A stretch of 64,000 bases of DNA. Source: Lysobacter alkalisoli (lineage in GTDB: Bacteria > Pseudomonadota > Gammaproteobacteria > Xanthomonadales > Xanthomonadaceae). The notes under the pieces are model-generated. The model did no database searches. It was not told the origin of the DNA and saw only the letters and a program-made list of their open reading frames with translations. Position 1 is the first letter of the stretch. Each line of letters starts with the position of its first letter. The translations under genes were made by a program, and so were the position numbers. The stretch covers positions 3,296,001-3,360,000 of the forward strand of contig NZ_CP041242.1 in the NCBI RefSeq assembly GCF_006547045.1, read 5' to 3'. This document shows positions 27,555-36,688 of the stretch, in pieces.

Positions 27555-27643
27555 GGCAGGGCCTCCGGTTTTCGTGGCCCTACTCTTGCCCGTCGCCATC
27601 TCAGCGGCTAAGACGCCAGCAGCGAGTGGAAAATCAAGTTGCT

Positions 27644-27711
27644 GTAGCCCGGGTAAGCGGAGCGCACCCGGGATCGCGCGCTCCCGGGTGCGCTCCGCTT
27701 ACCCGGGCTAC
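27644..27711. repeat. Palindromic repeat, TAGCCCGGGTAAG family, copy 2
   Basis: Perfect 30-bp arms (27644-27673/27682-27711) with an 8-nt loop. Same boundary sequence as copy 1 at 5247-5332. Lies after the patatin stop on its strand, where it could end the transcript. Confidence 0.85.
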
Positions 27712-27733
27712 GAGGCGTGAATGTCCGGCCACC

Positions 27734-28681
27734 TCAATAGCCGGCCGCGTCGAGCACCTTCTCGGCCTCGGCGCGGCCAAGATCGATCAGTTCGGCCGCA
27801 CGCCAGAATTCATAGAACTGGGCGGCGTCGCGCGGGATGTGGATCACCAGCTCGGGCGGATCCATCGCCAGCTGGGTCCGGGCGATCTGCGCCTGCATGG
27901 TGTCGAGCGAACGCGCCATCAACCCACCAAACCCCATGTCGACCAGACGGGCTGGAATGGTCAGCGACGGCGCAATGCCCCCGGCATCCGCCTGCCGGCC
28001 AAACCAGCGGTCGAGCCAACGGCGCGACGACAACGAACCGACTTCGTCAGTCGCGGCGGGCGCCTCATCATGCGCCTCCGCGGCGATTCCGGCCCGCAAC
28101 TCGCGCGGGAGCCGGCGCCGTGAACGGCTGTGCATGTCGACCGCGATTACGTGGCGGGCACCCGACAGACGGGTAGCGGCGAGCGGCAACGGCGCGAGCA
28201 GGCCGCCGTCGACCAGTTCGCGGCCATTGACGACGTGCGGGGTGAACACGCCCGGGATCGCGATCGAGGCGCGCACCGCATCCCACAGGTCGCCCTCGCG
28301 CAACCAGACCTCGCGCTGGCGCAGCAGGTCGACCGCGACCGCAGTGAAGTCGATCGGCAGCTCTTCGATCCGTGGCGAGCCGGTCAGCCCGCGCAACGCG
28401 GCCATCAGCCGCGTGCCGCCGGACAGGGCCGGGCGGCCGATGCCGGGATCGAACAGGCGCAGCATCTGCGCACGGCTCAGGCCGAGCAGCCAGTCGCGGT
28501 AGACCTCAAGCTGGCCGGCGGCGTACAGGCCTCCGACCAGGGCGCCGGCGGACGAACCGGCCACCGAGACGATCCGCAGCCCGCGCGCCTGCAGGGCTTC
28601 GATCACGCCGATCTGGGCCAGCCCGCGCGCGCCGCCGGCCCCGAGCACGAGGGCGATGCTCTCGTGGCGTCGATCCTTCAC
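27734..28681 (-). CDS. Patatin-like phospholipase
   Basis: 315 residues. Oxyanion-hole motif GGARG (16-20), nucleophile elbow GSSAG with Ser44, and the DGG motif (ELVDGGLLAPLPL) supplying the catalytic Asp: the complete Ser-Asp dyad. Resembles the RssA/YchK branch of lipid acyl hydrolases, cytoplasmic, with no signal peptide. It begins 26 bp after the WYL regulator stop, so the two may be co-transcribed. Confidence 0.9.
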   Translation of the reverse strand: MKDRRHESIALVLGAGGARGLAQIGVIEALQARGLRIVSVAGSSAGALVGGLYAAGQLEVYRDWLLGLSRAQMLRLFDPGIGRPALSGGTRLMAALRGLTGSPRIEELPIDFTAVAVDLLRQREVWLREGDLWDAVRASIAIPGVFTPHVVNGRELVDGGLLAPLPLAATRLSGARHVIAVDMHSRSRRRLPRELRAGIAAEAHDEAPAATDEVGSLSSRRWLDRWFGRQADAGGIAPSLTIPARLVDMGFGGLMARSLDTMQAQIARTQLAMDPPELVIHIPRDAAQFYEFWRAAELIDLGRAEAEKVLDAAGY

Positions 28682-28707
28682 TGCGCCCCCGACATGTCGG
28701 CTTGCCC

Positions 28708-29673
28708 TCAGTCGTACTGGCTCAGCGCCAGCGACAGCAGTGCGCGGGCCTGCTCGCGCAACACCGGCGGTTCGACGATCACCGCGTCGCTGCCGTAGTG
28801 CAGCACGTCCATCAGCAGTTCGCGGCCGTTGCTGTAGGGCAGCTTGAGCTCGTAGCGGCCATCGGGCAGGAAGCGGCCTTGCTGTTGCGAATGCCAGTGC
28901 TCATCGGCAACCCAGCGCGCGGCCTTGGCGTTGAACACGATCGTCGCCCAGCCCTTCGGTTCACCGGAAAAGATGCCGTAGCTGGATGCGAGCTGGCGGT
29001 TGAGCTCTTCCTCAGGCACGTCGAGAGCGCCGTCCTCGCCAAGTTTCGCGGCCACGATACGGTCGACCGCGAAACTGCGCAGACCATCGCGGACATGATC
29101 CCAGGCATCGAGGTACCAGTTGTCGCGGTAGTGGGTCAGGCGCTGCGGCGAAACCTCGCGCCGGGTGGTCTCGTCGGTCGAGCGGGCGCGGTATTCGAAT
29201 GCCAATCGCTTGCGGTCGAGCACCGCGGTGGCGACGGTGCGGAACGCGTGCTCGTCGAGTTTGCGAATGCGGTGCGGCACCACCCGCACCCGCTCCATCG
29301 GCAGCCGACGGCCGCCGGCATGCTCGTCGAGCAGCTTCTCGATGCGCTGCTGGAGCGGCGCCAGCGCATTCGACAGCACCCCGCCGCCGCTGCGTATCAG
29401 CAGTTGCTGCGCGGCCAGCAGCGCATGCAGTTCCTGCGAGCTCAGCCACAGACCGGGCAGCTCGAAGCGGTCCTTCTCGTTGCTGTCGTAGCTGAATCCG
29501 GCCTCGCCATTGCCGACCACCGGCGCCATCAGGAAGTCGCGCAGGTAGGCGAGGTCGCGGTAGGCGGTGGCGCGCGAGCACTCCAGCTCCTCCATCAACC
29601 GCTGCACGGTGACCGGATAGCGGGCATTGGAAAGGATGCGGTGCAGGGCGTGGATGCGTTCGATGCGTTCCAT
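28708..29673 (-). CDS. YafY-type HTH/WYL transcriptional regulator
   Basis: 321 residues: N-terminal winged helix (about 1-60; VQRLMEELECSRATAYRDLAYL), WYL domain (about 140-215; NWYLDAWDHVRDGLRSFAVDRI) and a C-terminal WCX extension. WYL domains sense nucleotides or other ligands. Divergent from soeA over 116 bp, so it could regulate the sulfite dehydrogenase cluster or, with the downstream patatin, its own operon. Confidence 0.9.
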   Translation of the reverse strand: MERIERIHALHRILSNARYPVTVQRLMEELECSRATAYRDLAYLRDFLMAPVVGNGEAGFSYDSNEKDRFELPGLWLSSQELHALLAAQQLLIRSGGGVLSNALAPLQQRIEKLLDEHAGGRRLPMERVRVVPHRIRKLDEHAFRTVATAVLDRKRLAFEYRARSTDETTRREVSPQRLTHYRDNWYLDAWDHVRDGLRSFAVDRIVAAKLGEDGALDVPEEELNRQLASSYGIFSGEPKGWATIVFNAKAARWVADEHWHSQQQGRFLPDGRYELKLPYSNGRELLMDVLHYGSDAVIVEPPVLREQARALLSLALSQYD

Positions 29674-29789
29674 GGCGGTACCGGCAGTGGGGAGCGGATC
29701 GCCAGATTATGCCGTGACGAATGCCTGTTGCATTGCGACAACCGGCGCCGCCTCGCCATGTCGGGGCCGTCCAGCGCACAATAGTCGCC

Positions 29790-32744
29790 ATGTCCAACCC
29801 CGCCGAGCCTGCCATCAATCTCTCGCCGACACCCGGCGACGAGGTCAGGACCACGACCTGCTACATGTGCGCCTGCCGTTGCGGCATCAAGGTGTGGCTG
29901 CAGGATGTGGGGCCTCGTGGCAGCGAGCCTGATGGTAGCGAGCTTCGTGGCAGCATGATCCGCTACATCCAGGGCAACCCCGACCACCCGGTCAACCGCG
30001 GCGTGCTGTGCGCGAAAGGCTCGGCCGGGATCATGCAGCACTACTCGCCGGCGCGGCTGGACAAGCCGCTGCTGCGGGTGGGCGAGCGCGGCTCGGGCGA
30101 ATTCCGCGAGATCGAATGGGACGAGGCGCTGGAGATCGCGACCTCGTGGCTGGCACCGATTCGCGAGCGCAACCCCGATGAACTGGCATTCTTCACCGGC
30201 CGCGACCAGAGCCAGGCCCTGACCGGCTGGTGGGCGCAACAGTTCGGCACGGTCAACTACGCCGCGCACGGCGGTTTCTGCTCGGTCAACATGGCCGCCG
30301 GTGGGCTGTACACGCTCGGCGGCAGCTTCTGGGAGTTCGGCGAGCCGGACTGGGAGCATACGAAGTACCTGATGCTGTGGGGCGTGGCCGAGGACCACGA
30401 CTCCAACCCGATCAAGCTGGGCCTGGGCAAGGTCAAGGCGAACGGGGCGAAGATCGTCGCGATCAATCCGGTGCGCAGTGGCTACGGCGCCATCGCCGAC
30501 GAGTGGATCGGGATTCGCCCGGGTACCGATGGCCTGTTCGCGTTCGCGCTGATCCATGAATTGCTGAAGGCCGACCGCATCGACCTCGACTACCTGGTGC
30601 GCTACACCAATGCGCACTGGCTGGTGATCGACGATCCGGGCGGTGCCAATGACGGGTTGTTCGCGCGGGATGACGAGGAGCGAGCGCTGTGCTGGGATCG
30701 CGGTACGCCCGCCCCCGCCGATGCCACCGGCATCTCCCCCGCCATCGTCGGCGAGTACACCCTGCCCGACGGCCGCCGCGCACGCCCGGTGTTCCACCTC
30801 ATCGCCGAGCGTTACCTCGACCCGCAGTACGCGCCCGACGCGGTCAGCGAACGCTGTGGCATTCCCGCCGCGACCATTCGCCGGATCGCCCACGAGCTGG
30901 CCGAGGCCGCGTTCGAGCAGGAAGTACGCCTGCCGATCGCGTGGACCGACGCCTGGGGCCGCGAGCATTCCGAAATGGTCGGCCGGCCGGTGTCGATGCA
31001 TGCGATGCGCGGGATCAGCGCGCACAGCAACGGCTTCCACACCTGTCGCGCGCTGCACCTGCTGCAACTGCTGCTCGGCGCGATCGACACGCCCGGTTCG
31101 TTCCGCTATCAGCCGCCGTACCCGAAGCCGATCCCGCCACCGAACCGCCCCGGCAAGGCCCGTCGCGACGACGGCACCCTGGATGCACCGCCGCTGGGCT
31201 TCGTCCACGGCCCAGAGGACCTGGTCGTCGACGCCGACGGCCAGCCACGCCGCATCGACCACGCCTATTCCTGGGCCTATCCACTGTCCGCGCACGGCAT
31301 GATGCACACCGTCATCCGCAACGCCTGGGCCGGCGACCCGTACAAGATCGACACGCTGCTGATGTTCATGGCCAACATGGGCTGGAATTCGGCGATGAAC
31401 ACCGCCGAGACCATCGGCTGGCTGACCGACAAGGACGCGAACGGCGAATACCGTATTCCGCACATCATCTATTCCGATGCCTACGCCTCGGAGACGGTCG
31501 CCTATGCCGACCTGGTGCTGCCCGACACCACGTACCTGGAACGCTTCGACGCGATCAGCCTGCTCGACCGGCCGATCTCGGATGCCGACGGCGCCGCCGA
31601 TGCGATCCGCCAGCCGGTGCTCGATTCCGCTCAGCAGCGCGACGGCCGCGACGTGCGCGGTTTCCAGTCGGTGCTGATCGAACTCGGCGCGCGACTCGGC
31701 CTGCCTGGACTGGTGAACGAAGACGGTTCGCCGCGCTATCGCGACTACGCCGACTACATCACCCGCCACGAGCGCGCGCCCGGGGTCGGCCTGCTGGCCG
31801 GCTGGCGCGGCGACCGCGGCGAACTGGAAGCCAAGGGCCCGCCGAACCCGGACCAGCTGCAACGCTATATCGACAACGGCAGCTTCTGGCGTGCGGAAAT
31901 CCCCGGGCACGCGCGCTACTACAAGATGGCCAACCGCGGCTACCTCGACTGGGCGCAGAAGATGGGCTTCCTCGGCCACGGCGAGCCGATCGTGCTGCAG
32001 CTGTATTCGGAAACGCTGCAGAAGTTCCGGCTCGCCGCTCAGGGGCATGGCGAGCACCAGCCGCCGGACCGGCATCGCGAGCGTGTCGCGACCTACTTCG
32101 ATCCGCTGCCGATCTGGTACGAACCGTTCGAATCGGCGCAGACCGGGCCCGGCACCCACCCCGGCCCATCCCTTGAAGGGGTGGGGGACAAGGCACGTTT
32201 TCCCTTGTCTGCCGTCACCCAGCGACCGATGTTCATGTATCACGCCTGGGGCTCGCAGAATGCCTGGCTGCGTCAGATCACCACGCGCAACTGGCTGTAC
32301 CTGCACCCGGACACCGGCGCGAAGTACGGCATCGATGACGAGGACTGGGTCACCGTGGCCTCGCACCACGGCGAGATCACCGTGCAGGCGAAGTTCGCCG
32401 GCAACATGCAGCCGGACACGGTCTGGACCTGGAACGCGATCGGCAAACGCCGCGGCGCGTGGGGACTGGACAAGGACGCGCCCGAGAGCCGCAAGGGTTT
32501 CCTGCTCAACCACCTGATATCCGACATCACCCCGAAGGGCGATTACGCCAACGCCGATCCGGTGACCGGGCAGGCAGCGTGGTTCGACCTGCGGGTCTCG
32601 ATCCGTCGCGTTGAAGCCGGCGATGGCATCCAGCCCGGGTTCCCCACCCTGGCCCCTTACGATCCCCGCCTCGATGCGGCCCTCCACGCCACCGAAACGC
32701 CTTTGCGCTACGGTGCCGCCATGCGCCGGCGCGCGCACGGATGA
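29790..32744 (+). CDS. soeA: Molybdopterin oxidoreductase, sulfite dehydrogenase (quinone) subunit SoeA
   Basis: 984-residue catalytic subunit of the DMSO reductase superfamily; SoeABC oxidises sulfite to sulfate in the cytoplasm and passes electrons to quinone. No Tat leader, as expected for SoeA. [4Fe-4S] ligands are C24, C27, C31 and C74 (TTCYMCACRCG, VLCAKG); Cys164 in HGGFCSVNMAAGG is the likely Mo ligand; SFWEFGEPDW and AEDHDSNPIK are features I recall from SoeA. A three-copy 15-bp repeat adds residues 42-56 between the third and fourth Fe-S ligand, and a palindromic insertion lies near 789-808. Formate dehydrogenase-like is the alternative call. Confidence 0.8.
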   Translation: MSNPAEPAINLSPTPGDEVRTTTCYMCACRCGIKVWLQDVGPRGSEPDGSELRGSMIRYIQGNPDHPVNRGVLCAKGSAGIMQHYSPARLDKPLLRVGERGSGEFREIEWDEALEIATSWLAPIRERNPDELAFFTGRDQSQALTGWWAQQFGTVNYAAHGGFCSVNMAAGGLYTLGGSFWEFGEPDWEHTKYLMLWGVAEDHDSNPIKLGLGKVKANGAKIVAINPVRSGYGAIADEWIGIRPGTDGLFAFALIHELLKADRIDLDYLVRYTNAHWLVIDDPGGANDGLFARDDEERALCWDRGTPAPADATGISPAIVGEYTLPDGRRARPVFHLIAERYLDPQYAPDAVSERCGIPAATIRRIAHELAEAAFEQEVRLPIAWTDAWGREHSEMVGRPVSMHAMRGISAHSNGFHTCRALHLLQLLLGAIDTPGSFRYQPPYPKPIPPPNRPGKARRDDGTLDAPPLGFVHGPEDLVVDADGQPRRIDHAYSWAYPLSAHGMMHTVIRNAWAGDPYKIDTLLMFMANMGWNSAMNTAETIGWLTDKDANGEYRIPHIIYSDAYASETVAYADLVLPDTTYLERFDAISLLDRPISDADGAADAIRQPVLDSAQQRDGRDVRGFQSVLIELGARLGLPGLVNEDGSPRYRDYADYITRHERAPGVGLLAGWRGDRGELEAKGPPNPDQLQRYIDNGSFWRAEIPGHARYYKMANRGYLDWAQKMGFLGHGEPIVLQLYSETLQKFRLAAQGHGEHQPPDRHRERVATYFDPLPIWYEPFESAQTGPGTHPGPSLEGVGDKARFPLSAVTQRPMFMYHAWGSQNAWLRQITTRNWLYLHPDTGAKYGIDDEDWVTVASHHGEITVQAKFAGNMQPDTVWTWNAIGKRRGAWGLDKDAPESRKGFLLNHLISDITPKGDYANADPVTGQAAWFDLRVSIRRVEAGDGIQPGFPTLAPYDPRLDAALHATETPLRYGAAMRRRAHG
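29913..29957 (+). repeat. 15-bp triplication inside soeA
   Basis: Three tandem in-frame units (29913-29927, 29928-29942, 29943-29957) encode PRGSE, PDGSE and LRGSM. They lie between the third and fourth Fe-S cysteines. Confidence 0.85.
32155..32209. repeat. Palindromic insertion inside soeA
   Basis: Two neighbouring inverted repeats: CCCACCCC/GGGGTGGG (32155-32162/32178-32185) and GACAAGG/CCTTGTC (32187-32193/32203-32209). They encode a Pro/Gly-rich stretch that looks foreign to the SoeA fold and resemble intergenic repeats of this family of bacteria. Confidence 0.6.
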
Positions 32745-32771
32745 CGGAGGGCGCGGGATGAGGCTGACCTG

Positions 32772-34547
32772 ATGGGCCTGGAGTTGTGGCTGACGCTGGC
32801 GGTGCTGGCCGGCACCGTCTACCTGTTCGTCACCGAAAAGCTGCGCGTCGACGTGGTCGCGCTGCTGTCGCTGGCCAGCCTGCTGGTGCTGGGTGTGCTC
32901 AGTCCGCGCGAGGCACTGTCGGGCTTCTCCAGCCAGGCCACGATCACGGTTGCGGCAATGTTCGTGCTCAGCGCCGGCCTGCAGCAGAGCGGCGCCCTGC
33001 ACGGGCTTGGCGAGCTGTTGGCGCGGGTGCGCTGGGGCTGGTTGTTCGCGCTGGTGATGATGGCGCTGGTCGCGGCCACCTCGGCCTTCATCAACAACAC
33101 CGCGGTGGTCGCGGTCATGCTGCCGATCGTGATCGCCGCCACCGCCGCCAGCAAACTGGCGCCGTCCCGGTTCCTGATTCCGTTGTCGTTCGCCTCGCAG
33201 TTCGGCGGCGTCTGCACCCTGGTCGGCACCTCGACCAACCTGCTGGTCGATTCGATGGCGCGGCAAGCCGGTCGCGAGGGCTTCGAGCTGTTCGAGTTCG
33301 CCCCGCTCGGGATCATCTTCGTCGGCGTCGGCATGGTCTACCTGATGACCGTGCGCCGGTTCCTGCTGCCCGACCTGGGCCTGCCGGAAATCGCCACCGA
33401 GGGCGTCGGCGGCCGCTACCTGGCCGAACTGGCGGTGCCGGAGGGCTCATCGGCGATCGGGCGCGAGGGCGGCAAGCTGCCGCCCGAAGACAGCGACCTT
33501 TACCTGCTCGAAGTCTTCCGCAAGGGCTCCCCCCTGCCCGACCCGCGCAGCACCCCGCTGGAGGCCGGCGACCGGCTGCTGCTGCGGGGCGAATGGACCC
33601 AGCTGGAAGCCCTGCGCAAGCAATACAAACTGGCCTACGACCCGGTCGCCAAAGACCCTGCCATGAGCGACGATGGCGCGCACAAGGGAAAGGAACGGCT
33701 GCACGCCGAGGTGATGGTCGCGCCCGGCTCGTACCTGATCGGCCACACCCTGTCCGGACTACGCTTCGCCCACAGCTATGGCGCGCGCGTACTCGGCCTG
33801 CAGCGCCGCCGCAGCACCGTCCGCCAGGCGATCGATCGGGTGCCGCTTGCGGTCGGCGACGTGATGATGGTCGATGTCGATGAAGCCGCGATCGACGCGA
33901 TGCGCGACAATCCGGCCCTGGTCGTGCTCGGCGAACGGCCGCAACACCGCCTCGATCGCCGCCGCGCACTGGTGTCGGCGGCGGTGATGGCGGCGGTGAT
34001 CGTGGTGGCCGGGCTCGGCTGGTTGCCGATCGTCGCTTCGGCCCTGCTCGGTTGCGTGGCACTGGTGGTGCTGCGCTGCCTCGAACCCGACGAGGCCTAT
34101 CAGGCAATCGACTGGCGGGTGGTGATCCTGTTGGCTGGCGTACTGCCCCTGGGCATCGCCCTGGACCGCAGCGGCGGTGCCGACTGGCTGGCGCACAACG
34201 CGATCGGTACGGTCGCGCAATTCGGCCCGTACGCCACGCTGGCGGTGATCTATCTGATGACCGCGGTGTTGACCGAGGTCATGAGCAACAACGGCGCCGC
34301 GGTATTGGTGGTGCCGATCGCGATTTCGGCCGCCGACGTGCAGGGCATCGATGCCAAACCGCTGCTGGTGGCGGTGGCCTTCGCCGCCTCGACCAGCTTC
34401 GCCACCCCGGTCGGCTACCAGACAAACACCATGGTCTACGCTGCCGGCGGCTACCGCTTCGCCGACTTCCCCAAGATCGGCGTGCCACTCAACATCATCT
34501 TCTGGATCATGGCGATCGCGCTGATCCCGAGGTACTTCCCATTCTGA
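32772..34547 (+). CDS. SLC13-family permease with two RCK_C domains
   Basis: 591 residues. Two halves of hydrophobic helices flank a soluble insert (about 210-390) with two RCK_C/TrkA-C domains (DSDLYLLEVFRKGSPLPD and AEVMVAPGSYLIGHTL). The substrate motif SFASQFGGVCTLVGTSTNLLV and its C-terminal counterpart are typical of the divalent anion:Na+ symporter family. Lying between soeA and soeB, it may move sulfate or sulfite across the inner membrane; this is inference from context. GAGG precedes the ATG, 27 bp after soeA. Confidence 0.85.
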   Translation: MGLELWLTLAVLAGTVYLFVTEKLRVDVVALLSLASLLVLGVLSPREALSGFSSQATITVAAMFVLSAGLQQSGALHGLGELLARVRWGWLFALVMMALVAATSAFINNTAVVAVMLPIVIAATAASKLAPSRFLIPLSFASQFGGVCTLVGTSTNLLVDSMARQAGREGFELFEFAPLGIIFVGVGMVYLMTVRRFLLPDLGLPEIATEGVGGRYLAELAVPEGSSAIGREGGKLPPEDSDLYLLEVFRKGSPLPDPRSTPLEAGDRLLLRGEWTQLEALRKQYKLAYDPVAKDPAMSDDGAHKGKERLHAEVMVAPGSYLIGHTLSGLRFAHSYGARVLGLQRRRSTVRQAIDRVPLAVGDVMMVDVDEAAIDAMRDNPALVVLGERPQHRLDRRRALVSAAVMAAVIVVAGLGWLPIVASALLGCVALVVLRCLEPDEAYQAIDWRVVILLAGVLPLGIALDRSGGADWLAHNAIGTVAQFGPYATLAVIYLMTAVLTEVMSNNGAAVLVVPIAISAADVQGIDAKPLLVAVAFAASTSFATPVGYQTNTMVYAAGGYRFADFPKIGVPLNIIFWIMAIALIPRYFPF

Positions 34548-34623
34548 ATCTCCATCCAGCGGGCAGGTCGATGGCACCGGGTCCGGTATCCTTGGCGACG
34601 GATTCGCAAGGCGGGAGGACCGC

Positions 34624-34842
34624 ATGAACAACGGCCGCAAGTTCGCCGGTGGCGCATGCGTGGCGCTGGGCTTTGGCCTGGTGGTGCTGCTTGCCAACGG
34701 CACCCTCGCGCCCCCCGGGCTGGACGCAGCCGCCACGCCGGCCGGGGCCCTGCTCGCCTTGCTGCCGGTCGTGCTGGTTGCACTGGTGCTGTTCCTGGCC
34801 GGATTGTGGCTGCTGCGTGGCGGCCGGGGCGACCGACGATGA
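34624..34842 (+). CDS. Small two-helix membrane protein in the soe cluster
   Basis: 72 residues with two predicted membrane helices (about 8-27 and 40-64) and a basic tail. GGGAGG stands upstream of the ATG and the stop overlaps soeB by ATGA (34839-34842). Not recognised; coupling to soeB suggests a role in assembly or anchoring. Confidence 0.75.
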   Translation: MNNGRKFAGGACVALGFGLVVLLANGTLAPPGLDAAATPAGALLALLPVVLVALVLFLAGLWLLRGGRGDRR

Positions 34843-35594
34843 CCGGCCTGCCGTCGCCATCGAAGAAGAAGCTCGGGCTGGTGATCGATCTCGACACCTG
34901 CGTCGGCTGCCACGCCTGCGCGGTCAGTTGCAAACAGTGGAATGCCGGCGGTTTTGCCGCGCCATTGACCGACGAACAGCCCTACGGCAAGGCTCCGTCC
35001 GGCGTCTGGTTCAACCGCGTGCACAGCTACGAGGTGGCCCCTGCTGGCGAGGGCGCCGCGGCGCAGCCGGCGATGACCCTTCACTTCCCCCGCTCCTGCC
35101 TGCATTGCGAACAGCCCGCCTGCGTCACAGTGTGCCCGACCGGCGCCAGCTACAAGCGTGCCGAAGACGGCATCGTGCTGATCGACGAAGACAAATGCAT
35201 CGGCTGCAAACTGTGCTCGTGGGCCTGTCCCTACGGCGCACGCGAGTACAGCGCGGTCGAAGGGGTGATGAAGAAATGCACCCTGTGCATCGACCGCATC
35301 TACAACGAAAACCTGCCCGAAGCCGAACGCCAGCCGGCCTGCGTACAAGCCTGCCCGACCGGTGCGCGCCATTTCGGCGACCTGGCCGACCCCGAGTCGA
35401 AGGTATCGAAGCTGGTCGCCGAGCGCGGCGGCATCGACCTGATGCCGGAGCTGGGCTACCAGCCGACCAACAAGTACCTGCCGCCGCGGCCGCGCCGGGC
35501 CGGACCGGCTGACACTCCCGCAAGCGATGAAACCCTCGACACCACCAAGCTGCCGCCGGTGCTGCGCTGGCTGGACCGGGTGCTTTCGCGATGA
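34839..35594 (+). CDS. soeB: Iron-sulfur subunit SoeB (DmsB-like, four [4Fe-4S])
   Basis: 251 residues. Four cysteine clusters bind four [4Fe-4S] centres that carry electrons from SoeA to SoeC: CVGCHACAVSCK from residue 21, CLHCEQPACVTVCPT, CIGCKLCSWACPYG, and CTLCIDR with a later CVQACPTG. Overlaps the small gene upstream and soeC downstream by ATGA, so all three are translationally coupled. Confidence 0.9.
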   Translation: MTGLPSPSKKKLGLVIDLDTCVGCHACAVSCKQWNAGGFAAPLTDEQPYGKAPSGVWFNRVHSYEVAPAGEGAAAQPAMTLHFPRSCLHCEQPACVTVCPTGASYKRAEDGIVLIDEDKCIGCKLCSWACPYGAREYSAVEGVMKKCTLCIDRIYNENLPEAERQPACVQACPTGARHFGDLADPESKVSKLVAERGGIDLMPELGYQPTNKYLPPRPRRAGPADTPASDETLDTTKLPPVLRWLDRVLSR

Positions 35595-36568
35595 ACCCAG
35601 CCCTCTCCGTCATCTTCTTCACCACTTTGTCGGGTGCCGGCTACGGGCTGCTGGCCTGGACGGCGGCGTGGATCCTGCTCCCCTACCTGCAGGGTCACCC
35701 ACCGCAGCAGGGCGCGATGCCGTTGCTCTGGGGCATTTCGCTTGTGCTGGGCCTGCTGCTGACGACCGCGGGCCTGCTGTGCTCGATGTTCCACCTCGGA
35801 AAACCCGCACGCGCGTGGCGGGCATTCTCGCAATGGCGCAGTTCGTGGCTCTCTCGCGAAGGCGTTTCCGCCGTGCTTGCCGCGATCGCAGCCCTCGCAT
35901 TGCTGGGACTGCTCGCGACGCCCTTGTTCATGCACTCATACGCGGCCTTGCAAAGCCCGGCGGTACCGCTTCTGGCGGCCATCGTGCTGCTGACATCGGT
36001 CGCTACCATCGCCTGCACGGCGATGATCTACGCCTCGCTCAAGCCGATCCCGGCCTGGCGGCACGCCCTGGTGGTACCGGTGTATTTCGCATTCGCCCTG
36101 TTGTGCGGCTGGCTGTTGCTGGCGGCAATTGCCAGTTGGACAGCGCTGCCGGTACGGACACTGGCAATAGCCGCCGTCGTGACGTGGGTGCTCGCCATCG
36201 TGACAGCCATGCTCAAGCGGGTTTACTGGCGCGCCATCGACCGCCAACCTGCCGCCGCCAGCCGCGCCGATGCGATCGGGTTGCCCGGTCGAGAGATCGG
36301 GGTATTCGAGCGTCCGCATACCGAAGCCAACTACATCACCCATGAAATGGGTTATGTGCTGGCGCGCAAGCACTCGCGTCCGCTGAGGCTGATCGCAACG
36401 TACTTGTTCGCGCTGGTGCCCATGCTGGCCGTGGGGCTGGGCTGGGCCTTCCCTGCCCTGGACGCGCCACTGTTCACCCTCGCCGCCATGGCGGCATTGC
36501 TCGGGGTCTTCGTCGAGCGCTGGCTGTTCTTCGCCCAGGCCCGCCACGCGGTGATGGCTTATTACTGA
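35591..36568 (+). CDS. soeC: Membrane anchor SoeC (DmsC-like)
   Basis: 325 residues, eight predicted membrane helices, with the DmsC-type motif SMFHLGKPARAWRAFSQWRSS followed by WLSREG. It anchors SoeAB at the cytoplasmic face of the inner membrane and reduces quinone. ATGA overlap with soeB (35591-35594). The cluster ends at a terminator 70 bp later. Confidence 0.88.
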   Translation: MNPALSVIFFTTLSGAGYGLLAWTAAWILLPYLQGHPPQQGAMPLLWGISLVLGLLLTTAGLLCSMFHLGKPARAWRAFSQWRSSWLSREGVSAVLAAIAALALLGLLATPLFMHSYAALQSPAVPLLAAIVLLTSVATIACTAMIYASLKPIPAWRHALVVPVYFAFALLCGWLLLAAIASWTALPVRTLAIAAVVTWVLAIVTAMLKRVYWRAIDRQPAAASRADAIGLPGREIGVFERPHTEANYITHEMGYVLARKHSRPLRLIATYLFALVPMLAVGLGWAFPALDAPLFTLAAMAALLGVFVERWLFFAQARHAVMAYY

Positions 36569-36638
36569 TTGTCGAATGGCCTTATCCCAATGCGATATTG
36601 AGGAGTCATTCACATTTTTCTTACGATACTTGCGCGCC

Positions 36639-36667
36639 ACCGCCGACATAGATCGGCGGTTTTTTTG
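36639..36667 (+). terminator. Intrinsic terminator of the soe cluster
   Basis: Perfect 8-bp stem ACCGCCGA/TCGGCGGT with a CATAGA loop followed by six T. It ends 21 bp before the next ATG, so it may also act as an attenuator of that gene. Confidence 0.85.
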
Positions 36668-36688
36668 TCCCACACAAGGAAAGACCCC

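Noticed and set aside
29595-33266. 1223-codon antisense open frame over soeA
   Set aside because: It mirrors soeA and the SLC13 gene and has biased, domain-free composition.
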